A stretch of 64,000 nt of DNA from Ostreococcus lucimarinus CCE9901 (taxonomy: Eukaryota > Chlorophyta > Mamiellophyceae > Mamiellales > Bathycoccaceae). Position 1 is the stretch's first letter; every line of letters begins with the position of its first letter. This document shows, in pieces, positions 9,331-18,605 of the stretch. Under the pieces are notes generated by a model, which worked only from the letters and a program-made list of their open reading frames with translations, ran no database searches and was not told where the DNA came from. The position numbers were made by a program, and so were the translations under genes. The DNA lies in the NCBI RefSeq assembly GCF_000092065.1, contig NC_009363.1:248001-312000 (forward strand), in the 5' to 3' direction.

Positions 9331-11892
9331 ATGTCGAACCCGCTCGAAGAACGCTTCCGCAGGTCATGGTTCGAACACCTCAGTCGCCTTCGAGAAGTCG
9401 AAGCCGCGTGCGCGCCGGAGATCGAAGGCGATCCGGCCCTCCGGTACAGCGTGCCCCGGATCGTCTGCATCGGTGAAGAGTCCTCTGGGAAATCCTCCAC
9501 GCTCGAGCGCGTGGCGATGATGAGCGTGTTTCCGAGCGACGAGAGACTGTGCACGCGGGTGCCGATCGAGCTGCGGCTGAGGCATCGCGATCGGGAGAGT
9601 TTGGCAAAGGAGGAAGAGCGGTTTAGGGACGGGTACGTCGTCATGAAAATGGCGCCGGGCGAGGATTCCAAGTTAAACGCGGACGTTTCCTCACAGATGC
9701 ATCCCGATGAAGTTCCGGCGCAAGTTCGCACGTGGATGGAAGAGCTAGTCGCGGCGGCGAACGGCAAAGTGACGGGCGTGACGGATGACCGGATAATCAT
9801 CGAGCTGTACTCTCCGCTGTGCGTCAACCTGGATTTGATCGATTTACCTGGGATCGTGGCTGGGAGCATACCAGGGGAGCCTACGGACATGATGGACCGC
9901 ACGAGAAATCTATCGGCATCGTTCTTGAATGATAAGGCGCATCCACATACGTTTGTCATCGCCGTCGCATCGGCGCGCGAGGCGAGAATTCGTAACTCGC
10001 AAGCGATGGAATTGGTGCAGCGTTACAATAAAGTGCAATTCACTATTGGTGCTTTGACGATGGCGGATCTTTCAGCAGACAGTCGCCGTGAATCACCATA
10101 TACGAGACTGATCGAACGTTTGAATGCACAAGCGGACGATACGCCGGAGCTCGGTCTTGGGTACGTGGCTCTCAAGAATCGCGACACCGTTACGGCGACA
10201 CGAGAAAACCAATCGAGAGAAGAACTCGAGAAGGCCAACCAAGATGAAAAAGAATGGTTTGCTGAGCATCTTTCCGGACATACTGAACGCTGTGGCATTG
10301 AAAGTCTCGTCGATAGACTCGTGCAAAAAGTTGACGAGTACACCAGGGGGCCATGGATCGTAGCCGAGCGCGAGCGCATCGAGACTGAGCTCGTGAAAGT
10401 GCGACAAGAATTAAGCGACATGGGCGAGTTCCTGCCGAACGATTTGAATGAACTTATTTCTTACTTTTCCAGTGAGATAGAGAAGCAGTGTAAACCTTCG
10501 TTTGAAACACTTCTTGAGTTTGTTCCAACGGTGACATCCGGCAGCGCCGGACTGCAAGATATCTACGACGCCGCAAACTTTACGATTTGGCAACACAGCG
10601 ATATCCACTCGCTAATGCCGTCAATTTCTCCAACCACTTTAAAGACATTCGACGGTCGAATGTTCTACGGCGAACCCACCTTTACAAAAAGATGGTCGCC
10701 GTTTGTGAAAATCACGCACAAACATCTTTTTGGGCAAGACACGCAGACACCTGAGACACCGTCCCATGCCTCATCAAATGGCGTTTGGACAATGCGGCGT
10801 GACGCTATAAACACAATTTCAGATCACTTCAATCAGACTTTTTGTAACGGTAGCCTGCTATTCGTTGGCCGACGTTGCTCATACGACGACGATGGTTGCG
10901 GTGGTGACAAGTTGGTTGGATTCTTTATCACACAGGACATGATACAACAAAGAAGACACGATATTCAGACCATGTTGGCGGCGTTGGGCAAGCGTGTGCC
11001 AACAGACAACCGTTCTCCTTGGACGAAGAGAGAGAACCATGAGAGCGATTCTCAGGATTCGAATTCTCAGTCACCAAATAATGTTGGAACAGGCACTGGT
11101 TTTGATTTTGCTCCGAACCTTTTTACTCAGCGTGCAGAGCGCGGACCGTTTCGTCGCGCGCGACGTTCAACGCGCGGCGGTCTCGAACAAGATGGGGAAG
11201 TAGTTGTTCTTTACCACCCTGCACGACCAGCTTTCAGAGCGAAGTTAGAGATATCTGAGGACCTGGAGAAATATTATGAGAACGTCTTGCATCTGCGCGA
11301 GTCTGTCGTTCGGATTTTCCAGACGAATGCTCGCGCCTTCTTTAAATCATCAATCACGGACGTATTGGACGTTCTGAAAGCAAAGGATGCGCGATTTTCT
11401 GTGTTTTTCGAATCGCTCTCTGTGATTCTTGATGATTGGTGCGAGGTGTGTGTTCGGAACGTAACCACTGAATTTGCTGAGTGGCTTACGAGGACAGGAG
11501 CCGTATCAGAGAATCGTGATGCGCATTTTCAAATCACCGCTTCGTATTTTACTAACTCGATAACACGCAAAATGCGCGAAATGATATTCTTTCATTACGC
11601 TGATTCAAGCATTGCCAAAGTTTTCGAATCAGGCGAGCTCAATGAAATCATGCGGCGGCACTGCGACGAGCATAACATCGATGTAGACGATCTTTACGTT
11701 GAAAACTGTGTTGAACAGCGTAAGAAAGCGGTGATGAAAATGGAAATGCTGACAACCATGAAGAACAGCCTACATCAAATATTTACGAGTGAAGTGGACG
11801 AACAAAGTAACGAACAACTTCCAAACACGCCAGAAGCAGATGCGGCACCTGTCCCGACTCTCTCGCACTCTCTCAGTCGAACTTCGATCTGA
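9331..11892 (+). CDS. Dynamin-superfamily GTPase, divergent
   Basis: 853 aa. G1 P-loop GEESSGKSS is at residues 48-56, and G3 DLPG at 171-174 within LDLIDLPGIVAGSIP. The segment FVIAVASAREARIRNSQAM matches the dynamin strand before G4. The usual G4 TKxD is replaced by something like TMADLS. The rest is a helical middle/stalk region to about residue 800, with no recognisable PH domain and a Ser/Pro-rich end, so the class is unclear. Family members use GTP to remodel or divide membranes. The gene looks visibly less GC-rich than its neighbours (visual estimate). It converges on DET1 with a 77-bp gap. Confidence 0.85.
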   Translation: MSNPLEERFRRSWFEHLSRLREVEAACAPEIEGDPALRYSVPRIVCIGEESSGKSSTLERVAMMSVFPSDERLCTRVPIELRLRHRDRESLAKEEERFRDGYVVMKMAPGEDSKLNADVSSQMHPDEVPAQVRTWMEELVAAANGKVTGVTDDRIIIELYSPLCVNLDLIDLPGIVAGSIPGEPTDMMDRTRNLSASFLNDKAHPHTFVIAVASAREARIRNSQAMELVQRYNKVQFTIGALTMADLSADSRRESPYTRLIERLNAQADDTPELGLGYVALKNRDTVTATRENQSREELEKANQDEKEWFAEHLSGHTERCGIESLVDRLVQKVDEYTRGPWIVAERERIETELVKVRQELSDMGEFLPNDLNELISYFSSEIEKQCKPSFETLLEFVPTVTSGSAGLQDIYDAANFTIWQHSDIHSLMPSISPTTLKTFDGRMFYGEPTFTKRWSPFVKITHKHLFGQDTQTPETPSHASSNGVWTMRRDAINTISDHFNQTFCNGSLLFVGRRCSYDDDGCGGDKLVGFFITQDMIQQRRHDIQTMLAALGKRVPTDNRSPWTKRENHESDSQDSNSQSPNNVGTGTGFDFAPNLFTQRAERGPFRRARRSTRGGLEQDGEVVVLYHPARPAFRAKLEISEDLEKYYENVLHLRESVVRIFQTNARAFFKSSITDVLDVLKAKDARFSVFFESLSVILDDWCEVCVRNVTTEFAEWLTRTGAVSENRDAHFQITASYFTNSITRKMREMIFFHYADSSIAKVFESGELNEIMRRHCDEHNIDVDDLYVENCVEQRKKAVMKMEMLTTMKNSLHQIFTSEVDEQSNEQLPNTPEADAAPVPTLSHSLSRTSI

Positions 11893-11969
11893 TACTTTTG
11901 TGGAACCCGTGGAGTAAAGAGTCGTAACAACAATGAATCAAATATACAACATGTTTTCTATGTTTTCTT

Positions 11970-13787
11970 CTACAAAAGTCCCGCGCGCGTTATCTCGAGC
12001 AACTCGTCCCCTGGCGCCGAGCGCACGTGAAAGTTCACCAGCGTCGGTTGCATGTACGCGATGGAAATGGACATCGCGAACGGGTACACGGGATGAAAAA
12101 CGTACTGCACGCGTCGCTTGCTTCGTCCGTTATTCGCCAGGGAGTTGTTCAGCATTAACTTGAAACTCACGCGACGCCGTTGACCCTGTTGCGCGCTGAC
12201 GAATTTAATGCCAAAGTCCACGTGCGGCTGCAAGCGGTCGATGGCGGTGATCGTGCGCTCGTCGTAAGAGAAGAGCCTCTTGTCAAAGTACGGCGACAGC
12301 GACCTGAACTGCGGTGGGTAATCTTGCGTACGGAACAAGCGCGTGGCGATGGTGTTGAACGCATCCTCATCGTCGTCATCGATCTCCGCCGTGGACGTGT
12401 TACACACAGCCAGCGCCTCTCCTTGGCTCCCCGCGAAGCGCGCCCAGGGAAAATCGCCGCGCGGCGGAGCGTTTAACTCTTCGTCCACCATTCCATTCGT
12501 ATCGCTCATGCTCGTCGCCGTCTGCGTAAATGCATTCTTACTCAGATCGAAGACACCATACATCGTCGGCCCGATGACGTTGTCCCCGCGCCGCGCCAGC
12601 GCGTACTCGGGCGTGCCAAACTTGATGAGGAGCAAATTCGCGTCCAGGATGCGCACGCGAAGCATCACCAACGACACGTATCGCTCAAAGTTTCGGTGCA
12701 ACAGTCGCAGCGCGTCCGGGCTCGACGATCGTCGCGCGTCGTGATATAACGATGTCACCAAACGCTGCGTCAATCCGGTGAGCATCGACCGCCCCGAGGC
12801 GGCGAATCCCGTCGCGCGCGTTCGCGCCTTCTCCGCCGCTTGCGGTTCGGCGTCCATCCAAGCCCGCTCGCGCGCGTCTTGTGCGGCTACAGTTTCCTTG
12901 TCCTCGTTCGTGATGTGCTCACCGATCGATGCGACTTCTTCGAATCGTCCCTCTTCGTGCACTCGCAGAAAAATCACGCGCTGATGCTTCATCGACAACA
13001 CCGCGAGCGTGTCGCCTCGAAGACTCACCGCGCCGTTCCGCGGCAGGTGCATGAAATCGTCTCGAAACGTGAACGAGTCCAATTTCTCGCCCGTCTTCGT
13101 GCGCACGAGATGTAACACGATGCGCTGCATCGAAGGCGCTCCCGAAATCCCGCCCGACGTCTCCTGCGTCTCCGTTCCGCGTCGCCCTCTCGCTCGCGCC
13201 GCCGCTCGCGCCGGCGCCCCGTCTTCGTCCTCTCGCATCGCCCCTCCCGCGGCGACCGACGACCCATCCAACGGCGTCGCGCTCGCCGCGACGATGTACT
13301 CCCCATCGTGCACCTCGAGCATGAAATCCTTCACGATCGCGTCGTCTCCATCGCTCAGATGCGTCGTCCACTTCTCTTCAAAGTACGACCAAAACGATCC
13401 CATCGCCCGCTCCGTCGCCTCGCTCGCCACCACCTCCCCTCGCTTATCCCGCCTCAGGCACGCCCGCATTCCCCTGAACGCGTACCCCACCAGCTCTTGC
13501 TGATGTCTCGACACGCACAGCAGCATCGACCCGTCGTTCGTGAACTTTCTCGGCGCCACGTCGGGAAAATCGCACACGCGACACGTCGCGTTCGGCGTCA
13601 CCCCGCTCGCGTACACTCGCCGCGCGTTCGCGTGATCGTTCCCCGCGCCTCGTCCCAGCGCCGCGCGATCGAGCGTCCACCTGAAGACGCTCGCGCGCGA
13701 CGTCTCCGCGTCGCCGTCGCGTCTTCCGCGCGCCATCCCGTCGCCATCGTCGCCGTCGTCGTCGTCGCGCCGCCGCTTCTTATCCAT
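11970..13787 (-). CDS. DET1: DET1 (de-etiolated 1) homologue
   Basis: 605 aa, against about 543 in Arabidopsis. Matches along the length include RKFTNDGSMLLCVSRHQQEL, SFWSYFEEKWT, a TFRDDFMHL-type block followed by LAVLSMKHQRVIFLRV, ILDANLLLIKFG, SPYFDKRLFSYDERTI and the terminal FHPVYPFAMSIS. In plants DET1 acts in a CUL4-DDB1 complex with COP10 and DDA1 that represses light responses and regulates chromatin; in animals it works with COP1. The start is the ATG at 13787 (MDKKRRRDDDD), a nuclear-type basic/acidic leader. The open frame runs further upstream but is low-complexity Arg and overlaps the glycosyltransferase on the other strand. Confidence 0.92.
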   Translation of the reverse strand: MDKKRRRDDDDGDDGDGMARGRRDGDAETSRASVFRWTLDRAALGRGAGNDHANARRVYASGVTPNATCRVCDFPDVAPRKFTNDGSMLLCVSRHQQELVGYAFRGMRACLRRDKRGEVVASEATERAMGSFWSYFEEKWTTHLSDGDDAIVKDFMLEVHDGEYIVAASATPLDGSSVAAGGAMREDEDGAPARAAARARGRRGTETQETSGGISGAPSMQRIVLHLVRTKTGEKLDSFTFRDDFMHLPRNGAVSLRGDTLAVLSMKHQRVIFLRVHEEGRFEEVASIGEHITNEDKETVAAQDARERAWMDAEPQAAEKARTRATGFAASGRSMLTGLTQRLVTSLYHDARRSSSPDALRLLHRNFERYVSLVMLRVRILDANLLLIKFGTPEYALARRGDNVIGPTMYGVFDLSKNAFTQTATSMSDTNGMVDEELNAPPRGDFPWARFAGSQGEALAVCNTSTAEIDDDDEDAFNTIATRLFRTQDYPPQFRSLSPYFDKRLFSYDERTITAIDRLQPHVDFGIKFVSAQQGQRRRVSFKLMLNNSLANNGRSKRRVQYVFHPVYPFAMSISIAYMQPTLVNFHVRSAPGDELLEITRAGLL

Positions 13788-14184
13788 CGCGTCGTCGCCT
13801 CGCGCGCGCGGTCGCGGTGCGCCGTCGTCGCGCGCGCGCGCTCGCTCGCGCGTCGCCTCGCGCGACGCGTCGCGCGCGCGGCGTATCGTATTTTCGCGCG
13901 CTCGGCGTTCGCGTCGCGCGCGTCGCGCGCGGTCGCGCGCGCGGTGTGCGGCGCCGACGCGACGACCGACGTCACCGCGGGACGTTTCGAGCGTTTCGCC
14001 GTCGATTCGCGTCGACGCGCGCGTCGCGACGCGCGCGACGCGAACGCGCGCGCGCGCGCGGTCCGCGACGGAGAAAAATTTCGCGCGCGCGGTCGCGCGC
14101 CGTCGCGCGCGGACGCGCGTCGCGCGCGCGTCGCGACGCGTCGCGACGCGCCGTCGTCGCGAATGCGCGAATTCGCGACGCGCG
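13788..14184. promoter_or_regulatory. CGCG-saturated divergent promoter DET1 / glycosyltransferase
   Basis: About 397 bp made almost entirely of CG/GC dinucleotide runs with interspersed GACG. No TATA box, tRNA or convincing ORF is visible. All six frames stay open for long distances because AT-rich stop codons are rare. Confidence 0.5.
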
Positions 14185-15615
14185 ATGCGATCCGCGTCCG
14201 CGCGCGTCGCGCGATCCGCGACGCGCGGCGCGCGGTGTCGACGCCGACGCGCGCGCGTCGCGCGATCGACGCGCGCCGCGAGGCCGACGGCGCCGTCGAT
14301 CGCGTTCGTCGGGTGGGAGTGGATCGAACCGTCGTCCTCGGCGGCGGGCGCGCGGTCCGTCGCGCTCGTCGCGGAGGCGCTGCGGCGAGGGTGGCGCGTG
14401 ACGTGCGTCGCCAGCGCGGAGGCGCGCGCGGGGCAGGAGGACGCGCTCCGCGCGATGGGCGCCGAGACGCGCCGGATGAAGGCGAATCGAGGGGATGAAT
14501 TGCGCGCGCTCGTCGAGGCGGCGAGACCGGATTGCGTCGTGTTCGATAGGTTCCTCGCGGAGGAGGCGTACGCGGGGAGGCTGCGGGAGATCGCGCCGAG
14601 CGTGGTGCGAGTGCTCGACATGCAGGACGCGCACGCGCTGCGAAGGGCGAGGGAACGCGCGGCGAAGGCGGCGAAGACGCGCGGCGAAGACGCGGCGAAG
14701 GAGGTTTTGAAGAGCGCGCCGAACGCGAGGGACGAGGATTTGATGCGCGAGATCGCGAGCGTGCAGAGGAGCGATTTAACTCTGGTGTGCTCGCCCGTGG
14801 AAAAGGAGTGGTTGACGCGCGAGTGCGGCGTGGCGGAGAGGAAATTACGCTTGGCGTCCTTCTTCGTCGATTCCGTCGACGCCGAGGCGATGAAGAGGGA
14901 TTTTAGCGCGCGGAAGGATTTCGCCACCATCGGTACGTTCATGCATAAACCAAACGTAGATTCTGTAGAGTGGTTGTGCGAAGAGGTGTGGCCGTTGGTG
15001 CGCAAACAGCTCCCCAACGCGACGATGCGCGTGTACGGATCTTACGCCACCGAAAACCATCGTCGACGATTTCACAAACCAGCGCAAGGATTCTTGTTCG
15101 AAGGTTTCGCGGAGGACTTGGGCGAGACGTTGCGCGCGCATCGCGTGTTGCTCGCCCCGCTTCGGTTCGGCGCCGGTATCAAAGGCAAGATTCTCGACGC
15201 GTGGCGATACGGATTACCCGCGTGCACGACGCCCATCGGCTCCGAGGGATGCGTGCCGGACGTCGTCGAGTTTTGGTCGCCCACTTCGAGCGCGCCGATA
15301 GACCCCGAGCACGGGTGGGGCGGGTTTGGCGATTTCACAAACCCGCAAGATATCGCCGACGCCGCCGTTCGTCTTCACGAAGACGAAAATTTGTGGCGTC
15401 TCGCTCGCGGAAACGGCGCCGACCTCCTCGATCGCCTCTTCTCCGCCCGCGTCAACTTACCCGACGTCTTCGACGCCATCGAGCGCGTCATCGACGATGT
15501 CGATGCCGTTCGAGACGCGGATTATTTCGGCCAGTGCTTATGGCGAGAAGACGTGCGTTCGACGACGTACTTTTCCAAATGGATCGAAGCGAAAGAAACC
15601 GGCGCGACGAATTAG
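14185..15615 (+). CDS. GT-B glycosyltransferase, group 1/GT4-like
   Basis: 476 aa. The N-terminal ~45 residues are Arg/Ala-rich and may target an organelle or be leader. The N-terminal Rossmann half begins SIAFVGWEWIEPSSSAAGAR. The C-terminal half has the GT4 pattern: MHKPNVDSVEWL, RVYGSYATENHRRRF, then LFEGFAEDLGETLRAHRVLL and APLRFGAGIKGKILDAWRYG, ending near PACTTPIGSEG. The G-x-K-x-K step with the later E/G region is where such enzymes bind the nucleotide-sugar phosphates. Acceptor and donor are unknown. It converges on PheRS alpha with 39 bp between stops. Confidence 0.85.
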   Translation: MRSASARVARSATRGARCRRRRARVARSTRAARPTAPSIAFVGWEWIEPSSSAAGARSVALVAEALRRGWRVTCVASAEARAGQEDALRAMGAETRRMKANRGDELRALVEAARPDCVVFDRFLAEEAYAGRLREIAPSVVRVLDMQDAHALRRARERAAKAAKTRGEDAAKEVLKSAPNARDEDLMREIASVQRSDLTLVCSPVEKEWLTRECGVAERKLRLASFFVDSVDAEAMKRDFSARKDFATIGTFMHKPNVDSVEWLCEEVWPLVRKQLPNATMRVYGSYATENHRRRFHKPAQGFLFEGFAEDLGETLRAHRVLLAPLRFGAGIKGKILDAWRYGLPACTTPIGSEGCVPDVVEFWSPTSSAPIDPEHGWGGFGDFTNPQDIADAAVRLHEDENLWRLARGNGADLLDRLFSARVNLPDVFDAIERVIDDVDAVRDADYFGQCLWREDVRSTTYFSKWIEAKETGATN

Positions 15616-15654
15616 TTTCTAGTCTTGAATTGTATCGTGATAGATGGTCGTTAA

Positions 15655-17139
15655 TTAAATCGTGCAAATCGGGTTGTTCTTCACCGACGTGATTTGCATC
15701 TTCGAGCCGAACAAGTCGCGAATGTTGTCGATGCCGTACATGATCATCGTCGGTCGCTCGAGCGAGAGACCCCAGGCGATGACGTTGACGTCCTCGGGCA
15801 GACCCATCGGCTCGAGCATCTCCGGACGAAACATCCCGGAGTTACCGACCTCGACCCACTTGTCGAGCATCGGGTGGAAGGCGAAAATTTCCATTGAAGG
15901 CTCGGTGTACGGGTTGAACGCGGGCTTGAATCGAAGCTGCGTCATCCCGAGACGCTCAAAGAATTGATACAACACGCCGATGAGATCGCCGAGCGTGAGA
16001 TCTTTGTCGCAAATAACACCCTCGACTTGGTGGAACTCGGCGAGGTGCGTGCGATCGACGGCTTCGTTGCGAAACACGCGATCGATGGAGAACATTCGCG
16101 CCGGCTTGAAACCGGTTTGCGCGATGTCGTACAGCATGCGCGCGCTCACCGCGGTGGTGTGCGTGCGAAGAATATTCTTATCCGCCTCTGCGCGCTTCCA
16201 CGCGTACTGATGACCGATCGAACCGTTCCCCCCGGTCTCGTGCATCTTACGCACGCGTTCCACGTAATCCTCCGGCGCAAAGTTCATCGTCGCCGGCGTC
16301 TTCATAAAAAACGTGTCGTGCGCGTCTCGCGCCGGGTGCTGTTGCGGTTGAATCAGCGTGTCAAAATTCCAAAATCCACTCTCCACGAAGTTATTCGTCG
16401 GCATCTCCGAGAACCCCAACGAGAAGAAAATCTCCCGAAACGCCTGTCGAACCTTGAGCAACGGGTGCACGTGCCCGCTCGCCGGCTGCGCCCCCGCCCC
16501 CGGCACCAAATTATACGCCTTAAACGCCTGTCCCCTCCACGACCCTTCATTCATCATCTCCTTCGTCAAATCCGCCGGCAGCACCTTGCGCTCGAGCGCG
16601 AACTCCGCCCCCTTCGTCAATTCGTACTCTTTCCACCGCTCCTCCTTGGCCAATTTTCGCTTCTTCGTCAGCGTCTCCAGCGTCTTCGCATCCACGGTTT
16701 CTCCACCCCTCAGCGCTCGCAGCGCCTCCCGCACGTCATCCTCGATCGTCTCCACCCGTCGCTCCACCCTCGGCGTCGCTCCCTTCACCATCGCCAACCA
16801 ATTCCTTTGCATCGCCTGCTTGAACCCGACGTCCGCCGCCCCCGGTCCCGCGCGCGTCCTGAACGCGTCCAGCTCGATCCCCTCCTCCGGCACGCACGCG
16901 AACGCGCGCGCCTCGGGCGATCCCTCATCGACGCACCGCTCGCCCTCCGCCGTCAGCGTCGTCCTGGAGCGCTCGATCGCGCGCGCGACGACCATGTTCG
17001 CCGCCGTCAGCCGCTTGACGACGCCGACGACCGCCTGATGATCGACGCCGTGGCGCGCGCTCGCGGACGCGGTGTCCGCGATGCCGTCGCGGGCGATCGC
17101 GGCGAGGACATCGCGCTCGATCGCGTCGGCGTCGGACAT
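15655..17139 (-). CDS. FARSA: Phenylalanyl-tRNA synthetase alpha subunit, cytosolic type
   Basis: 494 aa, close to plant cytosolic alpha subunits (~485). It charges tRNA-Phe as an alpha2-beta2 tetramer. The N-terminus has winged-helix repeats (SARHGVDHQAVVGVVKRL) as in eukaryotic/archaeal alpha subunits. The class II catalytic core follows: HPLLKVRQAFREIFFSLGF, then RDAHDTFFMKTPA, RVFRNEAVDRTHLAEFHQVE (motif 2 with Phe-site residues), EVGNSGMFRPEML and the motif 3 WGLSLERPTMI. The start is the ATG at 17139 (MSDADAIERD); longer open frames upstream overlap the epimerase promoter on the other strand. Confidence 0.95.
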   Translation of the reverse strand: MSDADAIERDVLAAIARDGIADTASASARHGVDHQAVVGVVKRLTAANMVVARAIERSRTTLTAEGERCVDEGSPEARAFACVPEEGIELDAFRTRAGPGAADVGFKQAMQRNWLAMVKGATPRVERRVETIEDDVREALRALRGGETVDAKTLETLTKKRKLAKEERWKEYELTKGAEFALERKVLPADLTKEMMNEGSWRGQAFKAYNLVPGAGAQPASGHVHPLLKVRQAFREIFFSLGFSEMPTNNFVESGFWNFDTLIQPQQHPARDAHDTFFMKTPATMNFAPEDYVERVRKMHETGGNGSIGHQYAWKRAEADKNILRTHTTAVSARMLYDIAQTGFKPARMFSIDRVFRNEAVDRTHLAEFHQVEGVICDKDLTLGDLIGVLYQFFERLGMTQLRFKPAFNPYTEPSMEIFAFHPMLDKWVEVGNSGMFRPEMLEPMGLPEDVNVIAWGLSLERPTMIMYGIDNIRDLFGSKMQITSVKNNPICTI

Positions 17140-17299
17140 CGTCCGCGGCTCGCGCGCGGCTCGAGCGTCGCGCGATGGCGCGCGATGGCGGATCGACAGA
17201 CCCTCGAACGCGCCATCGACGGTTCGTGACTCAAGAAGAGAGGGGGTCGACGACGCGGGCACGCGACGCACCGCATCGGCGCGACCGCAGACGGCGACG

Positions 17300-18568
17300 A
17301 TGGCGCGCGCGCGCGCGAGCGATCGGCGGCGACCCGCGGCGGCGCTCGCGGTGGCGCTGACGCTCGCGTGCGTCGCGCGCGCGACGACGCGAGGCGCGGC
17401 GCCACCGACGCGCGTCGAAAAGATGACGACGCGACGCGCGGCGCGCGACGCGTTCGCGTCGACGACGAGCGGCGACGCGAGGACGCTCGACGACGCGCGA
17501 CGCGCGTTCGCGTTCGCGAGCGATCGCAAGGCGCACGCGCTGGTGACGGGCGGCGCGGGATTCATCGGGTCGCACTGCGCCGAGGCGCTGCTGCGGCGCG
17601 GCTACGCGGTGACGACGGTGGATAACATGAGCCGAGGGAACGCGGGCGCGGTCGAGGCGCTGCGAAGGATGGCGCCGAAGGGAAGCCTGCGAGCGGTGCG
17701 AGGGGATCTGGGCGTCGTCGAGGACGTGGACGCGGCGTTCGGGAACACGAACATGCCGGTGGACGCGGTGTTTCACTTCGCGGCCATCGCGTACGTGGGG
17801 GAGTCGATGGCGGATCCGGTGAGGTATTACTCGAACATCACGACGAACACGGTGAATTTATTGCGAGTGATGCAGGCGAAAGATGTGAGGAAGATGATTT
17901 ACAGCTCGACGTGCGCGACGTACGGGAACGTGGAGAAGTTGCCCATCACCGAGTCGACGCCGACGAGGCCGATTAATCCGTACGGCAAGTCCAAGTTGTA
18001 CGCCGAAAACGCGATCAAGGATTACGCGCTGGCGAATCCAAAGTTTAAGGCGTCGATTTTGCGGTATTTCAACGTGTTCGGGGGCGATCCCGAGGGCGTG
18101 TTGGGCGAGTTGCCGCGCGCGGAGTTGCGCGAGCACGGGAGAATTTCCGGCGCGTGCTTCGACGCGGCGATGAAGAACATCGACAAGCTCACGGTGATGG
18201 GGACGAAGCACCCGACGCGGGACGGGACGACGATACGAGACTTTGTGCACGTCGTAGATTTAGTGGACGCGCACATAGCGGTGGCGGAAAAGAACAAATT
18301 TGATAATCCTCCGTCGTTGTACAACGTCGGCACGGGGAGCGGCGTGAGCATGCGAGAGTTCGTGGAGACGTGTAAAAAGGTGACGGGCGTCGACATAGAG
18401 ATTCACTATCGCGCTGAACCTCGGCCCGGAGATTACGCCGAGGTGTACGCGAACGTGGACAAGATCAAACACGAGCTCGGGTGGGAGGCAAAGTACACGG
18501 ATTTGCACGAGAGCCTGACGCACGCGTGGAAGTTTAGAAAAACGAAGGGCGACACCTGGGAATTGTAA
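17300..18568 (+). CDS. UDP-arabinose/glucose 4-epimerase, Golgi-type (extended SDR)
   Basis: 422 aa from the ATG at 17300. A hydrophobic signal anchor lies at ~13-27 (AAALAVALTLACVA), as in Golgi UDP-arabinose 4-epimerases (MUR4/UXE). The NAD-binding motif TGGAGFIGSH is at ~80-89, the Ser/Thr region is SSTCATYGN, and the catalytic Y228-x3-K232 is YGKSK. RYFNVFGGDPEG and RDFVHVVDLVDAH are epimerase signatures. It reversibly inverts C4 of UDP-sugars with tightly bound NAD. Xylose/arabinose specificity is inferred from plant homologues; UDP-Glc/Gal is the alternative. Confidence 0.9.
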   Translation: MARARASDRRRPAAALAVALTLACVARATTRGAAPPTRVEKMTTRRAARDAFASTTSGDARTLDDARRAFAFASDRKAHALVTGGAGFIGSHCAEALLRRGYAVTTVDNMSRGNAGAVEALRRMAPKGSLRAVRGDLGVVEDVDAAFGNTNMPVDAVFHFAAIAYVGESMADPVRYYSNITTNTVNLLRVMQAKDVRKMIYSSTCATYGNVEKLPITESTPTRPINPYGKSKLYAENAIKDYALANPKFKASILRYFNVFGGDPEGVLGELPRAELREHGRISGACFDAAMKNIDKLTVMGTKHPTRDGTTIRDFVHVVDLVDAHIAVAEKNKFDNPPSLYNVGTGSGVSMREFVETCKKVTGVDIEIHYRAEPRPGDYAEVYANVDKIKHELGWEAKYTDLHESLTHAWKFRKTKGDTWEL

Positions 18569-18605
18569 ACGAGCTGTAATTGTACTACCGTAGCAACGAA
18601 TTTTT

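Noticed and set aside
9331-11892. Dynamin-like gene as a clear horizontal transfer because of lower GC
   Set aside because: Other long genes (EgtB fusion, OSCA-like, SMC3) also drop in GC away from their 5' ends, so composition alone is not evidence of transfer.
13308-14498. 396-codon plus-strand Arg-rich ORF over DET1 and its promoter
   Set aside because: Low-complexity Arg/Ala/His shadow in GC-rich DNA; DET1 and the glycosyltransferase explain the region.
13788-15017. Upstream extension of the DET1 frame to give 1015 aa
   Set aside because: The extra residues are Arg/Ser low complexity and lie antisense to the glycosyltransferase; DET1 similarity starts after the ATG at 13787.
15964-17229. 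421-codon plus-strand ORF opposite Phe-tRNA synthetase
   Set aside because: Arg/His/Leu-rich antisense shadow of a well-conserved synthetase.
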